NCBI GenBank assembly: GCA_020543525.1
Contig: JAHYIO010000001.1
Span: forward strand, 2,480,001-2,544,000
Length of the DNA stretch: 64,000 nt
Direction of reading: 5' to 3'
From: Coriolopsis trogii
Lineage: Eukaryota > Basidiomycota > Agaricomycetes > Polyporales > Polyporaceae
The notes below the pieces were generated by a model. The model had not been told where the DNA came from. It saw nothing but the letters and a program-made list of their open reading frames with translations, and did no database searches. Position numbers and translations under genes: made by a program. This document shows, one piece after another, positions 33,141 through 44,392 of the stretch. The stretch's first letter is position 1. Each line of letters begins with the position of its first letter.

Positions 33141-34973
33141 ATGAGCACCGCCGCCGCTGCCCCCACCAAACGTATACCTCATGTGGATCACGTGGGCTCT
33201 CTCCTTCGACCCAAGGAGCTGGTCGAAAAGCGCATCGCCTACCATTCGGGACAATGCTCGCCGGAAGAACTTAAGGCTCTTGAGGACGAGACCGTCCCCA
33301 AGATAGTCAAGCTACAGAAGGACCTTGGTCTGACTGTTTTCAACGATGGCGAAGTCCGACGGTGAGTGATCAGAAACTGGAATTACTGCAATTGTGGACT
33401 GAGCCGTTCCACAGGGCCGTATACAACCATGGTATATTCGAGTCGCTCGAGGGTATGACCGTTGTGACGGATCGTGAGTGGAGAAGTCAACGTCTGTGTC
33501 CGTTGTCTGACTAACTTCACCTCGAAGGTCCATTCACGGAGTATATGGCATGTTACTCTTCTTCGTGAGGCGTTGTGTGGAACCTCATTATGACCTTCAA
33601 GCCATACTTGCCATACGTGACTATGTTCAGCGCCATGGGCATCAAAGGGTTCACATCCGTGAAGTGCACAGTGAGTGGAGCGCTGCTCGCTTTCTCCATG
33701 GGGAGCTGATTGCGCCTCGTGTAGGGCAAGATCCGGCGCACGAAGCCCATATTCAAACACGAGTTTCTGTCGTTGAAAGAACATGTAGCTCCTGAGGTAT
33801 GTCAGGCGCTCCGAGTCTCGTTCCCTCAGTGAAGGGAAAGCAATGACCGTGCCCTTAGGACGTCCCAAATCTGAAGCTCACGATGTGTGGTCCAACGTGG
33901 ATGCATCTTCGCCATGGATCCGAGCATACGTACGATCACGCAGTGTACGAAAACGATGGTACGGAGTCGAGTCAGCCTTTACGAGGTATCACTCATATTT
34001 TCCATACTTGCAGCGGAGTACTTTGCCGACTTGGTGAAGGCGTATCGGGAGGAGATACAGGAGTTGTACGGGCTGGGCTGTCGTCGTATCCAGTTTGACG
34101 ACCCAGGCTTCGCGTTCTACTGCTCGGAGTCTCTTATCGCAGGCATGGCGGCATACGGCGTAGACCATGCGAAAATGCTGAGCACGCACATTGACGTTTA
34201 CAACGCCGTCATCTCTGACAGACCAGCTGACCTCGTTGTCGGCATCCACACCTGCCGTGGTAACATGAAGGTCTGGCACGAGTCTATTATCGCCATCACG
34301 AAATGCTCACGGCAGTTTTGTCCAGGGCATGCATTTCTCGGACGGCGGCTATGAGCGTGTCGCCGGGAAACTATTCAAGGACTTGGACGTCGACGCGTTC
34401 TACGTACGTGCACAAACCTTATACCTCAGAAGACGCAGAGTGTGACGAGAAAGGGAGCAGCTCGAGTACGATACTGAACGCGCAGGGGGGCTGGAGCCGC
34501 TGAGGTACATGCCTGTCGACAAGCAGGTCTTCCTCGGTCTTGTGACGACCAAAAGCGGGCAGGTAGGAAACACGGATGCAGACGCCTGTCTTCTGGCTGT
34601 TGAGCGTCCGAGAGGCTGACAGAACTCGATATGACATTGACAGCTCGAGGACATGGAGACTATCAAGGCGCGAGTGCATCGCGCCGCTGAGATCATGAGC
34701 GAGGGCGAGCCAAAGCGGACATATGAACGTGCGCTCCAGCAGTATGTGCTTCAATGCCCGGCGGTAACGGAGTCGACTGAGACTTTGCACAGGATTTCGA
34801 TAAGCCCGCAGTGTGGGTTCGCGTCGGTGTTTGAGGGGAATCCGATAAGTGAAGAGGTGGGTGCAGTGCTGGAAACGGGACAGAGTGCGACTGACTGACC
34901 GAGATGGCTTGCGCAGGAGGAGAGGCAGAAGCTGGCGTTGGTGGTCGAGGCAGCGAAGGAGATCTGGGGATGA
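33141..34973 (+). CDS. cobalamin-independent methionine synthase-like protein (MetE C-terminal domain family)
   Basis: Single-domain relative of the MetE catalytic half, about the size of bacterial YxjG/YxjH proteins, so probably a zinc-dependent methyltransferase or thiol-binding enzyme rather than full methionine synthase. About ten short exons. Motifs: HVDHVGSLLRPKELVEK near the N-terminus, FNDGEVRR, FTSVKCTGKIRRTKPIF, MCGPTWMHLRHGSEHTYDHA, GCRRIQFDDPGFAFYCSES, VVGIHTCRGN (the zinc-ligand H-x-C) and ISPQCGFAS (third cysteine ligand). The exon junction after TDRPFTEYM needs a GC donor at 33548. The final exon ends AAKEIWG and a stop at 34971-34973. I cannot name the methyl donor or acceptor. 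Confidence 0.8.
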
Positions 34974-35521
34974 ATGAGGTCATCCTGGGCGGTGATATCA
35001 TTGGTGCAGGAGACCAGAGCATGTATGGCTTTCCCGGCTGTCTTGCTGCACTAGTTGTACGGACAGTGTCAATCACGATGGCGCTGCATGACGAGCAGGG
35101 TATTCACGCAGACGGAGGGGCGGAGAGCAAGACGGGAGTCGGACGGGGCAATGGCGGAAGGGCGGCCCCATGGCCAGGCTCGAGCTGTGCCGAGGGCCCC
35201 TTGGAGGTGTGTAAGGCTTGGGCCATGGCTCTCAAGGCTCCTCTTGCCTCTGGACGCGCAGCTATTTCCGTGCTCTCCCTCTCTCTCTTCCATACCACCA
35301 CCATCTCTCGTACTCGTCTCGTCCATTTCCCTTCCTCCTCCCCTCAGCTGCTGCACGCCCACAGCCGTCTCTATATCATCCAACCGAGTTCTTGGCGTGG
35401 GAGTTTGCCGACTCTCGAGACCTGCTGACCAGTTCCGGATTCCAACCTGTTCCTGACGCTGCCGCCCAGCAAGATTGGGTCCAAAGAACGCAACCAGTAA
35501 AGCATTACCTACATACATATC
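34974..35521. other. intergenic, Pal1 promoter and leader
   Basis: No gene is supported. A pyrimidine-rich stretch lies at 35270-35350, typical of a leader before a fungal transcription start. Out-of-frame open frames upstream of 35522 carry no domain. Confidence 0.4.
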
Positions 35522-37090
35522 ATGCAAGTTTCAAAGCATCACCCACGGCACAGATCGGCCACCATTGATCCGTTCAACGACCCATCCAACGTTTCTTACT
35601 CTGCTTACGGAGTTCCAACCCTCACAAGGAACGCCCCTCCCCACCCTTCTTCTCTCCGTCCACCACCCCCTCCCCCGAAAGTCCCCGCCAAGCCCCACAC
35701 CCGCTATCCCACCCCAGCCGGAAGGCGCGACAACATCATGGACGCCGTCCGAGACACAGTTACCATGCGCACTAGCACAGATCAGAACCCGCGTACTAGA
35801 ATGGGGCGGAGCCAGACCGAACTTCCAACGTGAGTGCAACCGTCCCCTCCTGTTGCTGTGTCGTTGCCGATCGAATTGATATCAACGCTTTCCGTCGCTT
35901 GCTCGTCTCCTTTCCCCTCTTCCTCTCCGCCCCCATCCAGTCCCACCATCTCCCGCCCAGCTGCCCCTCCTGCCTCTAGGCGCTCGCACTCTCAAGACAA
36001 CAGCATGGAGAAGGGCAAATCCAGCGGCCGTTCCAAGAAGAAAGGTTCCTCTCATGCTGATGTCATCGATAGACTCGATTTCTCGGGCGTTGGACCCAGT
36101 GAGTCTCCACTTCGTTGTCTATGTACATCCTTGCCTTACACCCAAACCCTGCGGCCAGTGTTCCATCATGATGGCCCCTTCGACGCTTGTGCGCCGTCCC
36201 GTAACCGCCACCGCACCAAGGCCCCCATGGCGGCTTGGAGCGGTCATGAGGCAGACGAGAGAGCTTTGGCCACCGCACAACCAATTCAGCCGCGCTCGCC
36301 CGACCTCTTCATTCCCTACGAAGCCCCCAAGAAGAAGCACGATGCCATCGCAGAGGCTTGGGGTATCCATGAGCCCGAGCCATTCGAAGACTTCTCTGCT
36401 GGAGGTGGTGCCACTTCCCGCCCCAGCGGAGAATATGCGAGCCGCAATGGCAACGGCTCTGGGAGGCGCACCAAGGACGGGCGAGACGCCCGGGATGTTT
36501 ACCGCGAGTATCTCGAGGAGAACCACCCCTCTCCGGCACGTCGCCCGACCAAGCGCAACATTCCCCCACCTCAGCCTATTTTCGTCCCCGAGACGGACGT
36601 AGACGGCCCGCCTTCACCTACGAGCGCCGGTTTGGATTCCGCCGGCGGGGGAGGCACTCCTCGCCGCAACAAATCGATCATGCAACGTATCCGCAAGATG
36701 CGGGACAATCCCAACGTTCCCGTCGCCAACTACGAAGATGGTCGTCGCGGCGAGCAGTCTCCTAATGGTAAGCATCTTGGTGCTGTCCAGGACGTGTCTT
36801 CACAAGACTATCATTCCAGTGGGACCGCACAGCGCTCACAAGGACAATTTCTAGGAGGGTGGTACCACAATGCAGCAACCACGCCCTCGGATGACTTCGT
36901 TCACGTGGACACCATGCCGATGAGGAAGGACAAGTCCCTTCCGACACCACCCAAGGACGGCACCCCTGCGGGCGAAAAGGATGGTTACTTTGACGGCGCG
37001 GAAGTTGGTGCCAGCGGGAGTGGGCTCGGAAGGAAGACGAGCTTGTTGAAGAAGGTCGGCACTGTGGTCAAGGGCCGCACGCCGAAGTGA
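35522..37090 (+). CDS. Pal1 cell-morphology protein
   Basis: Homologue of fission yeast Pal1, a cortical and endocytic-site protein for polarised growth. The mostly disordered protein carries the family core GVGPMFHHDGPFDACAPSRN followed by HRTKAPMAAW, restored across an intron whose donor follows GTTGGACCCA. The N-terminus starts MQVSKHHPRHRSATIDPFND and is rich in proline. Other stretches are PDLFIPYEAPKKKHDAIAEA, WGIHEPEPFEDFSAG and a basic patch before RNKSIMQRIRKMRDNPNVPV. The last exon (SPNVGTAQRSQGQFLGGWYH) and the C-terminal SLLKKVGTVVKGRTPK are well preserved. Confidence 0.88.
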
Positions 37091-37603
37091 TCCCTTCCCT
37101 TCTCTACTATGACGCGATGATGCACCCCTCCATTGAGTATTGTGACTGTATGCTTCCGGCCCTATAACTGTATCTTCCCTTCAGAGCTCATCCTGCTGCT
37201 CGCCATGTAGACTAGTTTTACGTGGTCGCACTGTAGAAGGACTCCAACACGTACCCGTTCCCGAACCCGAATTCCGTTTCTCCATTCGTCGCTTCCAACT
37301 ATGTACTTTGCAGCTTCACCTCCAAACTCCACGATCCCGTTCCTTTCCTTCGCGTAATGGTTACACATCCCCCTTGAGTGACACCGCCTCGATCGATGTC
37401 TTTGGCTTTTTTTGCATCCCTCTCGTTGTTCTCTCAATTCCTTACTTACCCTACTGTGATCACGAATCTCGCCGTCCCCAATACTACCCTTTGTATGTAT
37501 ACCGAGCTGATAGTTCCAATGGAAACCAGAAATTGCTCGATCCATTGAGTGCCGTGTACGAGCTTACTTATACATATTTTGCTTCAAACTTCGAGTGCAG
37601 GCA
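37091..37603. other. intergenic, convergent 3' ends of Pal1 and HIS7
   Basis: No gene is supported in these 513 bp. It should hold the 3' untranslated parts of both genes. Confidence 0.45.
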
Positions 37604-39383
37604 TCACGCTGTCCGAACATTGATGTTAGCATCCGCCAACGCCTTCTTCACTTCATCTATCTCGACTTCGTGCCGATGGAAGATGCCTGCGGCCAGGGCC
37701 GCCTCGACGCCCGTCTTTTGGAACACTTCCACAAAGTGGGCGGCCTGACCTGCCCCGCTGCTGGCCACGACGGGTATCCGCACGTTCCGGCGGACGAGCT
37801 CGACGAGGGCGATATCGTACCCGAGACCAGTCCCGTCCCGGTCAATGCTGTTGAGGAGGATCTCACCAGCACCGAGCTTCTCGACTCCTCTGACGAGCTG
37901 GACGACCGAAAGCGGCCTGTCCTCTCGCCCACCGCGGACAGTGCACCTGTACCACCACGCCTTCCCGCGCTCGTTCTCCGGCCCGTCGGGGCTCCCGTGC
38001 ACGACCTCGTCCTTGTACGCGCCATCGTACCCGGGCTCGACATAGACACGGCGGGGGTCGACGGAGACGACGACGGCCTGGCGGCCGTACACTCTCGCGA
38101 TCGTCTCGATCGCGCTCGTCCCGTCGCCCTCCCCGACGCCGTCCGCGCTCGGGCGCGCGCGCATCTTCTCGACGGCGAAGACGGCCTCGGTGGCGATGCT
38201 GACCTTGTCCGCGCCCGCGCGGAAGTACGCGCCGGCGACCTCGAGCGCGGAGTGGGGGGTGCCGTCCGGGTCGACGGTGTCCTTGATGCCGCCGCCGATT
38301 GTGAGCGGGACGAAGACGGTCTCGGCGGCGGCGCGGACGACGGCGAGCATCGGCTGGTCGAGGAGGGGCGAGTGGCGGAAGGAGGTGATGTTCATGAGGC
38401 AGAGCTCGTCTGCCCCTTCGGCGTAGTATCGGGCGGCGAGCGCGACGGGCTTTCCGAGGTTGCGCACCGCGCCTGCGGCTTGGGCCTGCTCCCCACTGCC
38501 TGTGATGCTGTCTGCGTTTGTGGGCGCGGTACGTTCGCGAACGTCGTATTGGTCGCCCTTGGTGACCACGAGGTCGCCGTCGTCGTTTGAGCGGACGTCC
38601 ATGCACGCTATGATGCGCTTCGTGAACCCATCTTTGCCTTTTGGTGGCCGGGCGATGCGGGGGGTCGGAGGGCTCGTGGCACGGTCTGCTTCGGACTGCC
38701 GAAGCCAGGCATCGAGAACCTGGAGCCCAGCGAGGCCCGACTTTTCGGGGTGGAACTGGCAGGCAAAGACGTTGCCTTTGCGAACCGTGGCGAGGAAGAC
38801 TTCCTGTCCGTACTGCGTGGTGGCGTGTGCCCATTGGGCAGCTTCAGGGTGCTCCCACTCGTACGCCGCACGGAAAGAGTGGACGAAGTAGTACGATGAG
38901 CGCGGATCGAGCCCTTCGTGCGCCTTCTCGTCCGGATCGAGCAAGTCGACGGAGTTCCAGCCCATGTGGGGGACAGACTTGTCTGCGTTGCTAAAGAGCC
39001 CGATGTCGCTCGGGATGATGCCTAGGCCTTTGGAGGAGGGGGATTCCGCAGAGGAACGGAACAAGACTTGCATGCCTATGCAGATGCCGAAGTATGGTTT
39101 CCCCGATGCGATGTATTCGCGGAGGGGCTCGTAGAGCCCGCGCGACACGAGACCATCGATGGCTGACCCAAAGGCACCAACGCCAGGGAAGATGAGGCTC
39201 TAATGCGATATTTGACCACAAGGTCAGTGCTGCTGGTGCAGACATGGGGCTCTGTGCACTCACCGTAGCTTTCGCGAAATCAGCAGGCGAAGCTATCCAT
39301 TGGAACTCGTGACCGAGCTTGGTGAGGGTGTTCGCAAGGCTCTGAACGTTTCCTGCGCCGTAATCAAGGAGGTAGAGACCCAT
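37604..39383 (-). CDS. HIS7: imidazole glycerol phosphate synthase, HisH-HisF fusion
   Basis: Bifunctional histidine-pathway enzyme of 571 residues: an N-terminal glutaminase (HisH) fused to the HisF cyclase, the usual fungal form. It makes IGP and AICAR from PRFAR and glutamine. Exons 39383-39264 and 39199-37604. Start at MGLYLLDYGAGNVQSLAN; an in-frame upstream ATG at 39479 is less likely. Glutaminase residues: GICIGMQVLF (catalytic Cys) and CQFHPEKSG (His and Glu). The HisF barrel has IIACMDVRSND (catalytic Asp), ITIGGGIKDTVDPDG-like LTIGGGIKD, LLNSIDRDGTGLGYD (second Asp) and VVASSGAGQAAHF. Divergent from SER3, with TGACTC sites in the shared promoter. Confidence 0.95.
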
Positions 39384-39646
39384 ATCCGGGGAGAGAGGCT
39401 GATGCAAAGGGACGAAGGCCGGAGTCGGACATTCTGGATGAGATTTGAGCAGGAGAATCGAGTCAAGAGAGGAAGGCAAAAGTGCATCTAATCTTATCTA
39501 TCCCGTCTAGTTGCACCATCTCCGCGCCATAAACTCAAATTCCGAATTATGACCAGTCCTATAACTCATTCCGCACTGCGTCGGGTAGAGTCACTTGCCT
39601 CTTGACCCCCCACCAAATTGCCCTGTATCACCTTTCGTGTATCGCT
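39384..39646. promoter_or_regulatory. shared HIS7/SER3 divergent promoter with two TGACTC sites
   Basis: GAGTCA (TGACTC on the other strand) occurs at 39460-39465, about 80 bp before the HIS7 start, and at 39588-39593, about 55 bp before the SER3 start. TGACTC is the core of the Gcn4/Cpc1 cross-pathway site. Both flanking genes make amino acids, which fits general amino-acid control. Confidence 0.6.
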
Positions 39647-41099
39647 ATGTCGTCCGCCATCTCCATTCCGACCTCCAGGCCGCATGCAGTCGCCGCCTCC
39701 GTCTCTCCGACCGCCTCTACCATCCACGACCGCATGCTCCTCCGCAAGGACTCTCTCACCTTCTCCATTCGCCAGCCCAAGGTTCTTCACCCCATAGACA
39801 ACGAGGACCTCAAGCTTCTTCTCCTGGAAAATATCAGCCAGGAGGCGGTTAAGGCCTTCCGTGCGCAGGGCTTCTCAGTTGACCACTCCACAAAAGCCAT
39901 GTCGGAGGACGAGCTCGTTCAAAAAATCGGGTCCTACCACGCCATTGGCATTCGCAGCAAGACGAAGATTTCCGAGAGGGTGCTCAAGGCTGCGAGCAAA
40001 GTACGTACAACGTCCGTAACGCGCCGAACACGCTGTCTCATGCCGGATTCTTTGCTAGCTGCTGGTGATCGGATGTTTCTGCATCGGAACGAACCAGGTC
40101 GACCTCGAGAGCGCAGCCAAGGCGGGCATCCCTGTCTTCAACTCTCCCTTCTCAAACTCCCGTTCAGTCGCGGAGCTCGTCATCTCCGAGATTGTGGCCC
40201 TCTCTCGCCAGTACTTCCAGCGCGCGTTCGAGATGCGGGAGGGCATCTGGAATAAGCAGTCCAAGGGCTGTTGGGAGATCCGTGGCAAGACCCTCGGCAT
40301 TGTGGGCTATGGACACATTGGCTCGCAGCTGTCCGTGCTTGCCGAAGCATTCGGCATGCGCGTTCTCTTCTACGATGTCGTCAACCTCATGCCTCTAGGG
40401 TCTGCGCGCCAAGTGGATACCCTCAACGCCCTTCTCTCCGAGTCGGACTTCGTCACTCTGCATGTGCCCGAGCTTCCTGAGACGATGAACATGATCTCGA
40501 CCGAGCAGCTCGCAGCCATGAAGAAGGGCGCGTACCTCATCAACAACGCGCGCGGCAAGTGCGTTGACATCCCCGCGCTCATCGAAGCCCTCAAGTCTGG
40601 CCACCTCGCCGGCGCCGCCATCGACGTCTATCCTGCAGAGCCCGGCTCGAACGGTGCACCCTTCGACGACCAGTTGAACTCGTGGGCGACCACTCTCCGC
40701 TCCATCCCGAACGTCATCCTCACCCCGCACATCGGCGGGTCCACCGAGGAAGCCCAACGGATGATTGGAGAGGAGGTCGCCACCGCCCTCACCCGCTACC
40801 TCAACTACGGTGCTACGCTCGGTGCCGTCAACTTCCCCGAGGTCGACCTCCGAGCCATCACCCTCGAGGAGCCGAACCACGTTCGGATCTGCTACGTACA
40901 CAACAACATCCCCGGTGTGCTGCGTCAGGTCAACGAGGTGTTGTCCCCATACAACGTCTCGAAGCAGTACTCGGACTCCAAGGGCGACATTGCGTACCTC
41001 ATGGCCGATATCGCGGACGTCAGCCCATCAGACGTCAACTCGCTGAAGGATCAGATCAGCAGGACCAGCGCGAACATCCTCACTCGTCTCCTTGCTTGA
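39647..41099 (+). CDS. SER3: D-3-phosphoglycerate dehydrogenase
   Basis: First enzyme of serine synthesis, oxidising 3-phosphoglycerate with NAD. 464 residues from exons 39647-40000 and 40059-41099. Substrate-binding half: HAIGIRSKTKISERVL and LLVIGCFCIGTNQVDL at the junction. The NAD-binding GYGHIGSQLSVLAEAFGMRV follows a WNKQSKGCWEIRGKTLGIVG lead. Catalytic residues: the arginine in INNARGKCVDIPAL, the glutamate region IDVYPAEP, and the histidine in LTPHIGGSTEEAQ. The C-terminus is an ACT domain (HVRICYVHNNIPGVLRQVNE), which gives serine feedback in relatives. The 40-residue N-terminal extension is Ser/Thr rich, as in yeast Ser3. Confidence 0.94.
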
Positions 41100-41466
41100 G
41101 ATTCCATAGGTCACCCATTGTCATCATATCGTCATTTGATACGTCGTCTTCTGCGCATCGAGCACAAAAGCCCGACATGGACGGTGCCTATAGCGTTTGG
41201 TAGACATTCCTACTGTTGCATTGCGGGTCACTCAACTGGTCCCTATCACTACCCATTCAACTGGCATTCATGCATTCACTAAAGGTACAACCAATGTAGA
41301 TTATACCGCTGTAGCACGATGTAGTAATGTATTGCGAAGGGGGGTATGAAAATAATGTATCATTGTATCAAATCCAGCTAAGCATACATGGGAGAACAGC
41401 GTCATACAGCGAATGCAAGGATGAGATGATGTACAACATAGCCAAGTAACCCAGACTCAACGGTGA
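41100..41466. other. intergenic, convergent 3' ends of SER3 and RAD51
   Basis: No gene is supported in these 367 bp; presumed 3' untranslated sequence for both genes. Confidence 0.45.
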
Positions 41467-42713
41467 TCACTCTTCTTCTGGATCGCCAATACCGCTGTTG
41501 AGGATGGCGAATGTCGTCTCAGACTCAGGAAGACAGGGTGAGTCGTATATCTTCGCTTGACGATTCGCTCCCCGACCTTTCTTGAGCTGAACACTGTTGA
41601 AGAGTATGTTTAGGCCAATGCGTTCTTGGTACGGCGAATTAACTCACCGAGTGGTGGATGCATGCGCGAGAATGTTGCCTCCCACTGGCTTCTTCTCATT
41701 GGCCATATACGGCCCTGCAGCGCCGTCTGGATTTGACATAACTTGGTTCGTAATCACAACGGCAATGCCAAACTACGATTCTATGTCAGTAAACAATCAT
41801 CAAGGAAAGTAGGAGGATTCGACGTACTTCGTCTGCTAGCCGTTGCAAGGTACGGAGGAATTTACCTAGATGAGCTTGTCTTGCCGACAGTTCTCCGCGT
41901 CCGTTGAAGTCTGTGCGATAGAGTGCAGTGGCGGAGTCGACAATGAGGAGACAGAACCTGAGTATCCATCGACCACTATGGTGTCAACAAGCAAACTTCC
42001 GCGCATATAATCACTTGCAAATGCTTACCTAGACTCAGACATCAGAGCACTTGCAGCAGTGAGGAGCTGGTTCTGGTGATCTGCGTTGTATGCTCTCGCA
42101 TATGCGACGTTATCCAACACCTCCTCTCCGCTCAGACCCAACCTCTCCGCGACGGCCAGCAATCGTACTGGACGGAAGGTCCCTTCGGTGTCGATGTAGA
42201 GACATTTGCCCTCTCCACCACCCATATCGACAGGAAGCTGGCATGTTACTGCGAGTGTATGGCATATCTGCGACTTCCCGGTACGGAACTCGCCAAAGAG
42301 TTCGGTGATTGCTCCCGTCTCAATCCCTCCGCCGAGTAGGGCATCGAGGTTCTTGGAGCCGGTTGTAATGTGTACAAGCTCTGCGCGTCGAGCATGCACC
42401 TCTGTCGCACTTTGGAAGCCAAGGGGGATGATCCTCAACGCTACGCGAACGTCTATGAGAGGCGCTGCAGGAGAACGACCAGCAGCGTACCTTCAGCTAG
42501 TATCTTATCCGCTTTCTGCTCCGAGATGCCCTTGATCGCTAAAAGATTCTTCTTCGGGGTGTATGCAACGGCCTCCACAGTATGTAATCCAGCCTCTGTG
42601 AGCTTCTTGATGTCCTGTGCAGTGATGCCGCACTCGGCGAGCTTCTCGACAAGAAGGGGTCCGGAAACATGGACTTCTTGGTCTTGATCTTGAGAGGGCG
42701 ATGGTGAACTCAT
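41467..42713 (-). CDS. RAD51: RAD51 recombinase
   Basis: Strand-exchange protein of homologous recombination, around 340 residues. The N-terminal helix-hairpin-helix region reads [20 protein letters not shown] and [20 protein letters not shown]. The core has the polymerisation/Walker region: [34 protein letters not shown] (Walker A), [30 protein letters not shown] (Walker B) and [19 protein letters not shown] (DNA-binding loop region). The end reads GIGDPEEE. An intron after LAEG joins to ALRIIPLGF. Start at [18 protein letters not shown]. Two ACGCGT boxes precede it. Confidence 0.95.
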
Positions 42714-43033
42714 CTCGTGTTGGCGTTCTATTACGCGAAAGAGGTGAAAGTCTGGCGGAGGAGGCTGAAGGGGATGGAGGAGGAGCGACGTCAAGCTCCG
42801 TCAGCGCGTCGCCCGGACCCGATAGAACCACACGCGTTCAGTCACGTGGACGCGTGTCACCACTATTCCTCCCAATGGGAGTCCCAAGCGCGTCGCACAC
42901 ACCTCCATAACGTCCATCGACTTCGCGTTTTGCAGGGTGAATGAGTAGACAACTCCGAAGACTCTTCTTGGTGCATTTGAGAGAACCGTCGAATACTAAG
43001 GTAATAGTCGATGCGCTACATAATATGGTACTA
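42714..43033. promoter_or_regulatory. RAD51 upstream region with two ACGCGT boxes
   Basis: ACGCGT at 42832-42837 and 42850-42855, about 120-140 bp before the RAD51 start, with a CACGTG at 42843-42848 between them. No gene is supported; the other side is the 3' flank of the mitochondrial uL4 gene. Confidence 0.5.
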
Positions 43034-43988
43034 TCATAGCTTGTACTCTCGGGCAACGGCTGGAGCTCTACCCAGAACCCCCTCGAACCATTCCACGGCC
43101 TGGAGATCAAGCACTAGCCGAGGCCACTTCAACGCGCTATAGACGTTCAGGTCCTCTGCTGCCACCATGTCCACATACGGCAGATTGCTACTCGCCCTTT
43201 TCAACCCCTCCGGAAGCTCCTCCCTCCCCGTGACGAATAGTGTTCTCTTCCACCCAAGTTCCTCAATGCGATCTTGGAGCTCCCTCGTCTTGGATCCCGG
43301 CCAGTCGAGACTCTTGACAACACCTAGTGAATGTTCCCTCACCCGCGCACTCAGCGCGACCCGCATGCCCATCTGGATGACCTTGCGGTTGAGTTTCGTG
43401 GCGAAGTCTCGGGGCTTGGGTCCAAAGGCAACACCTCCACCTCGCAGCATAGGACTTTGACCGTCTCCAAGCCGTGCGCGGCCGGAGCCCTTTTGAGGTC
43501 GAATCTTCCGTCCCGAACCACGCACTTCCCCGCGAGTCTTGGTATTCGCACTGCCTTGTCGCTGACAATCGAGATGATGCACAACGCACAGATGGAGGAT
43601 GTCTCGACGGATGGGATGAGCGAAAACATCCGGGTCTAACTCGACGAGCTCCTCCGATGGGTCGACATTGTCCTCCGGGCGGATGAGGGATGACATTTGC
43701 AGGTAAAGGGGACGTGCACCTGAGCGACATAAGTGCATATACAATCACCGACGAAACAAAGCGCACCATCGAAATGTACTACGTCTGCGACATTCTGGCC
43801 CAGCGCCGACGTGGAGGAACCATGGAGGAGTTGACTTCGCAAGTCCGCAGTGACAGGTTCCGCTGTAACGACTGTGGACAGGTGGCGGCGGGCAATGTTA
43901 GGGGTCTAATGGAGCAATTAGTCCAAGACCGTAGTCGCAAAGATGGTGTACATACCTGCCCCAGTGCACGCCTAATAACGGCCAGCAT
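43034..43988 (-). CDS. mitochondrial ribosomal protein uL4m (5' exons uncertain)
   Basis: Large-subunit protein of the mitochondrial ribosome (bacterial L4 family; yeast YML6). The clear part is 43744-43034: LDPDVFAHPIRRDILHLCVV, then TKTRGEVRGSGRKIRPQKGS, GRARLGDGQSPMLRGGGVAF, GPKPRDFATKLNRKV and the C-terminal VVLDLQAVEWFEG-like LVLDLQAVEWFEG. The N-terminus should carry a mitochondrial targeting peptide. A candidate exon starts at the ATG 43988-43986 (MLAVIRRALGQ), splices at GTATGT and continues SLQRNLSLRT. I could not find a junction with a good donor that carries this frame into the L4 frame, so exon 2 limits are open. Divergent from the uS9 gene. Confidence 0.75.
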
Positions 43989-44392
43989 GGTTGTCGCGGA
44001 AATGCAGCTCCCTTCAGGCGTCTATGGGGAATAAGTGACTTAGAGTCACATCTGTGACTTTATGGCACCCAGATATGGTGTTCCTGTGACAGGGTACCCT
44101 GGAACGCTAACGCCAAACCTCCGTCGGTCATCGAACAAGCCGACCAGCAAACAACAATCCTCGGAGGGGTGAGTCTTCGTTCATTGCTGCTCGAATACTT
44201 CCAGGGTGTCCTGCTGGACCTATGCTCGCATGCTGGAGGCGAAATATGGCAGAAGATGCGCGCATTCAGGATGGATGGCAACCTTGGACTTTGGATGACC
44301 TTCCCACTTGACCTGGACGACGCCAACGGACTGAAGCTAAAGTGTCTTCCTGTTTCCAGCCTCGCAACAGCCCACATCCCACCTACGACAAA
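43989..44392. other. intergenic, uS9 / uL4m divergent promoter
   Basis: No gene is supported in these 404 bp. A long minus-strand open frame crossing 44060-44908 is a shadow of uS9. A small inverted repeat, GTCAC-ATCT-GTGAC, lies at 44046-44059. Confidence 0.45.

Noticed and set aside
37595..38590. 331-codon plus-strand open frame
   Set aside because: It lies opposite the HisF half of HIS7, in GC-rich coding sequence; composition is Ala/Arg/Asp/Val-biased with no domain.
39384..39479. Upstream in-frame start for HIS7
   Set aside because: The ATG at 39479 would add 32 residues unlike the family; MGLYLLDYGAGN matches the normal N-terminus.
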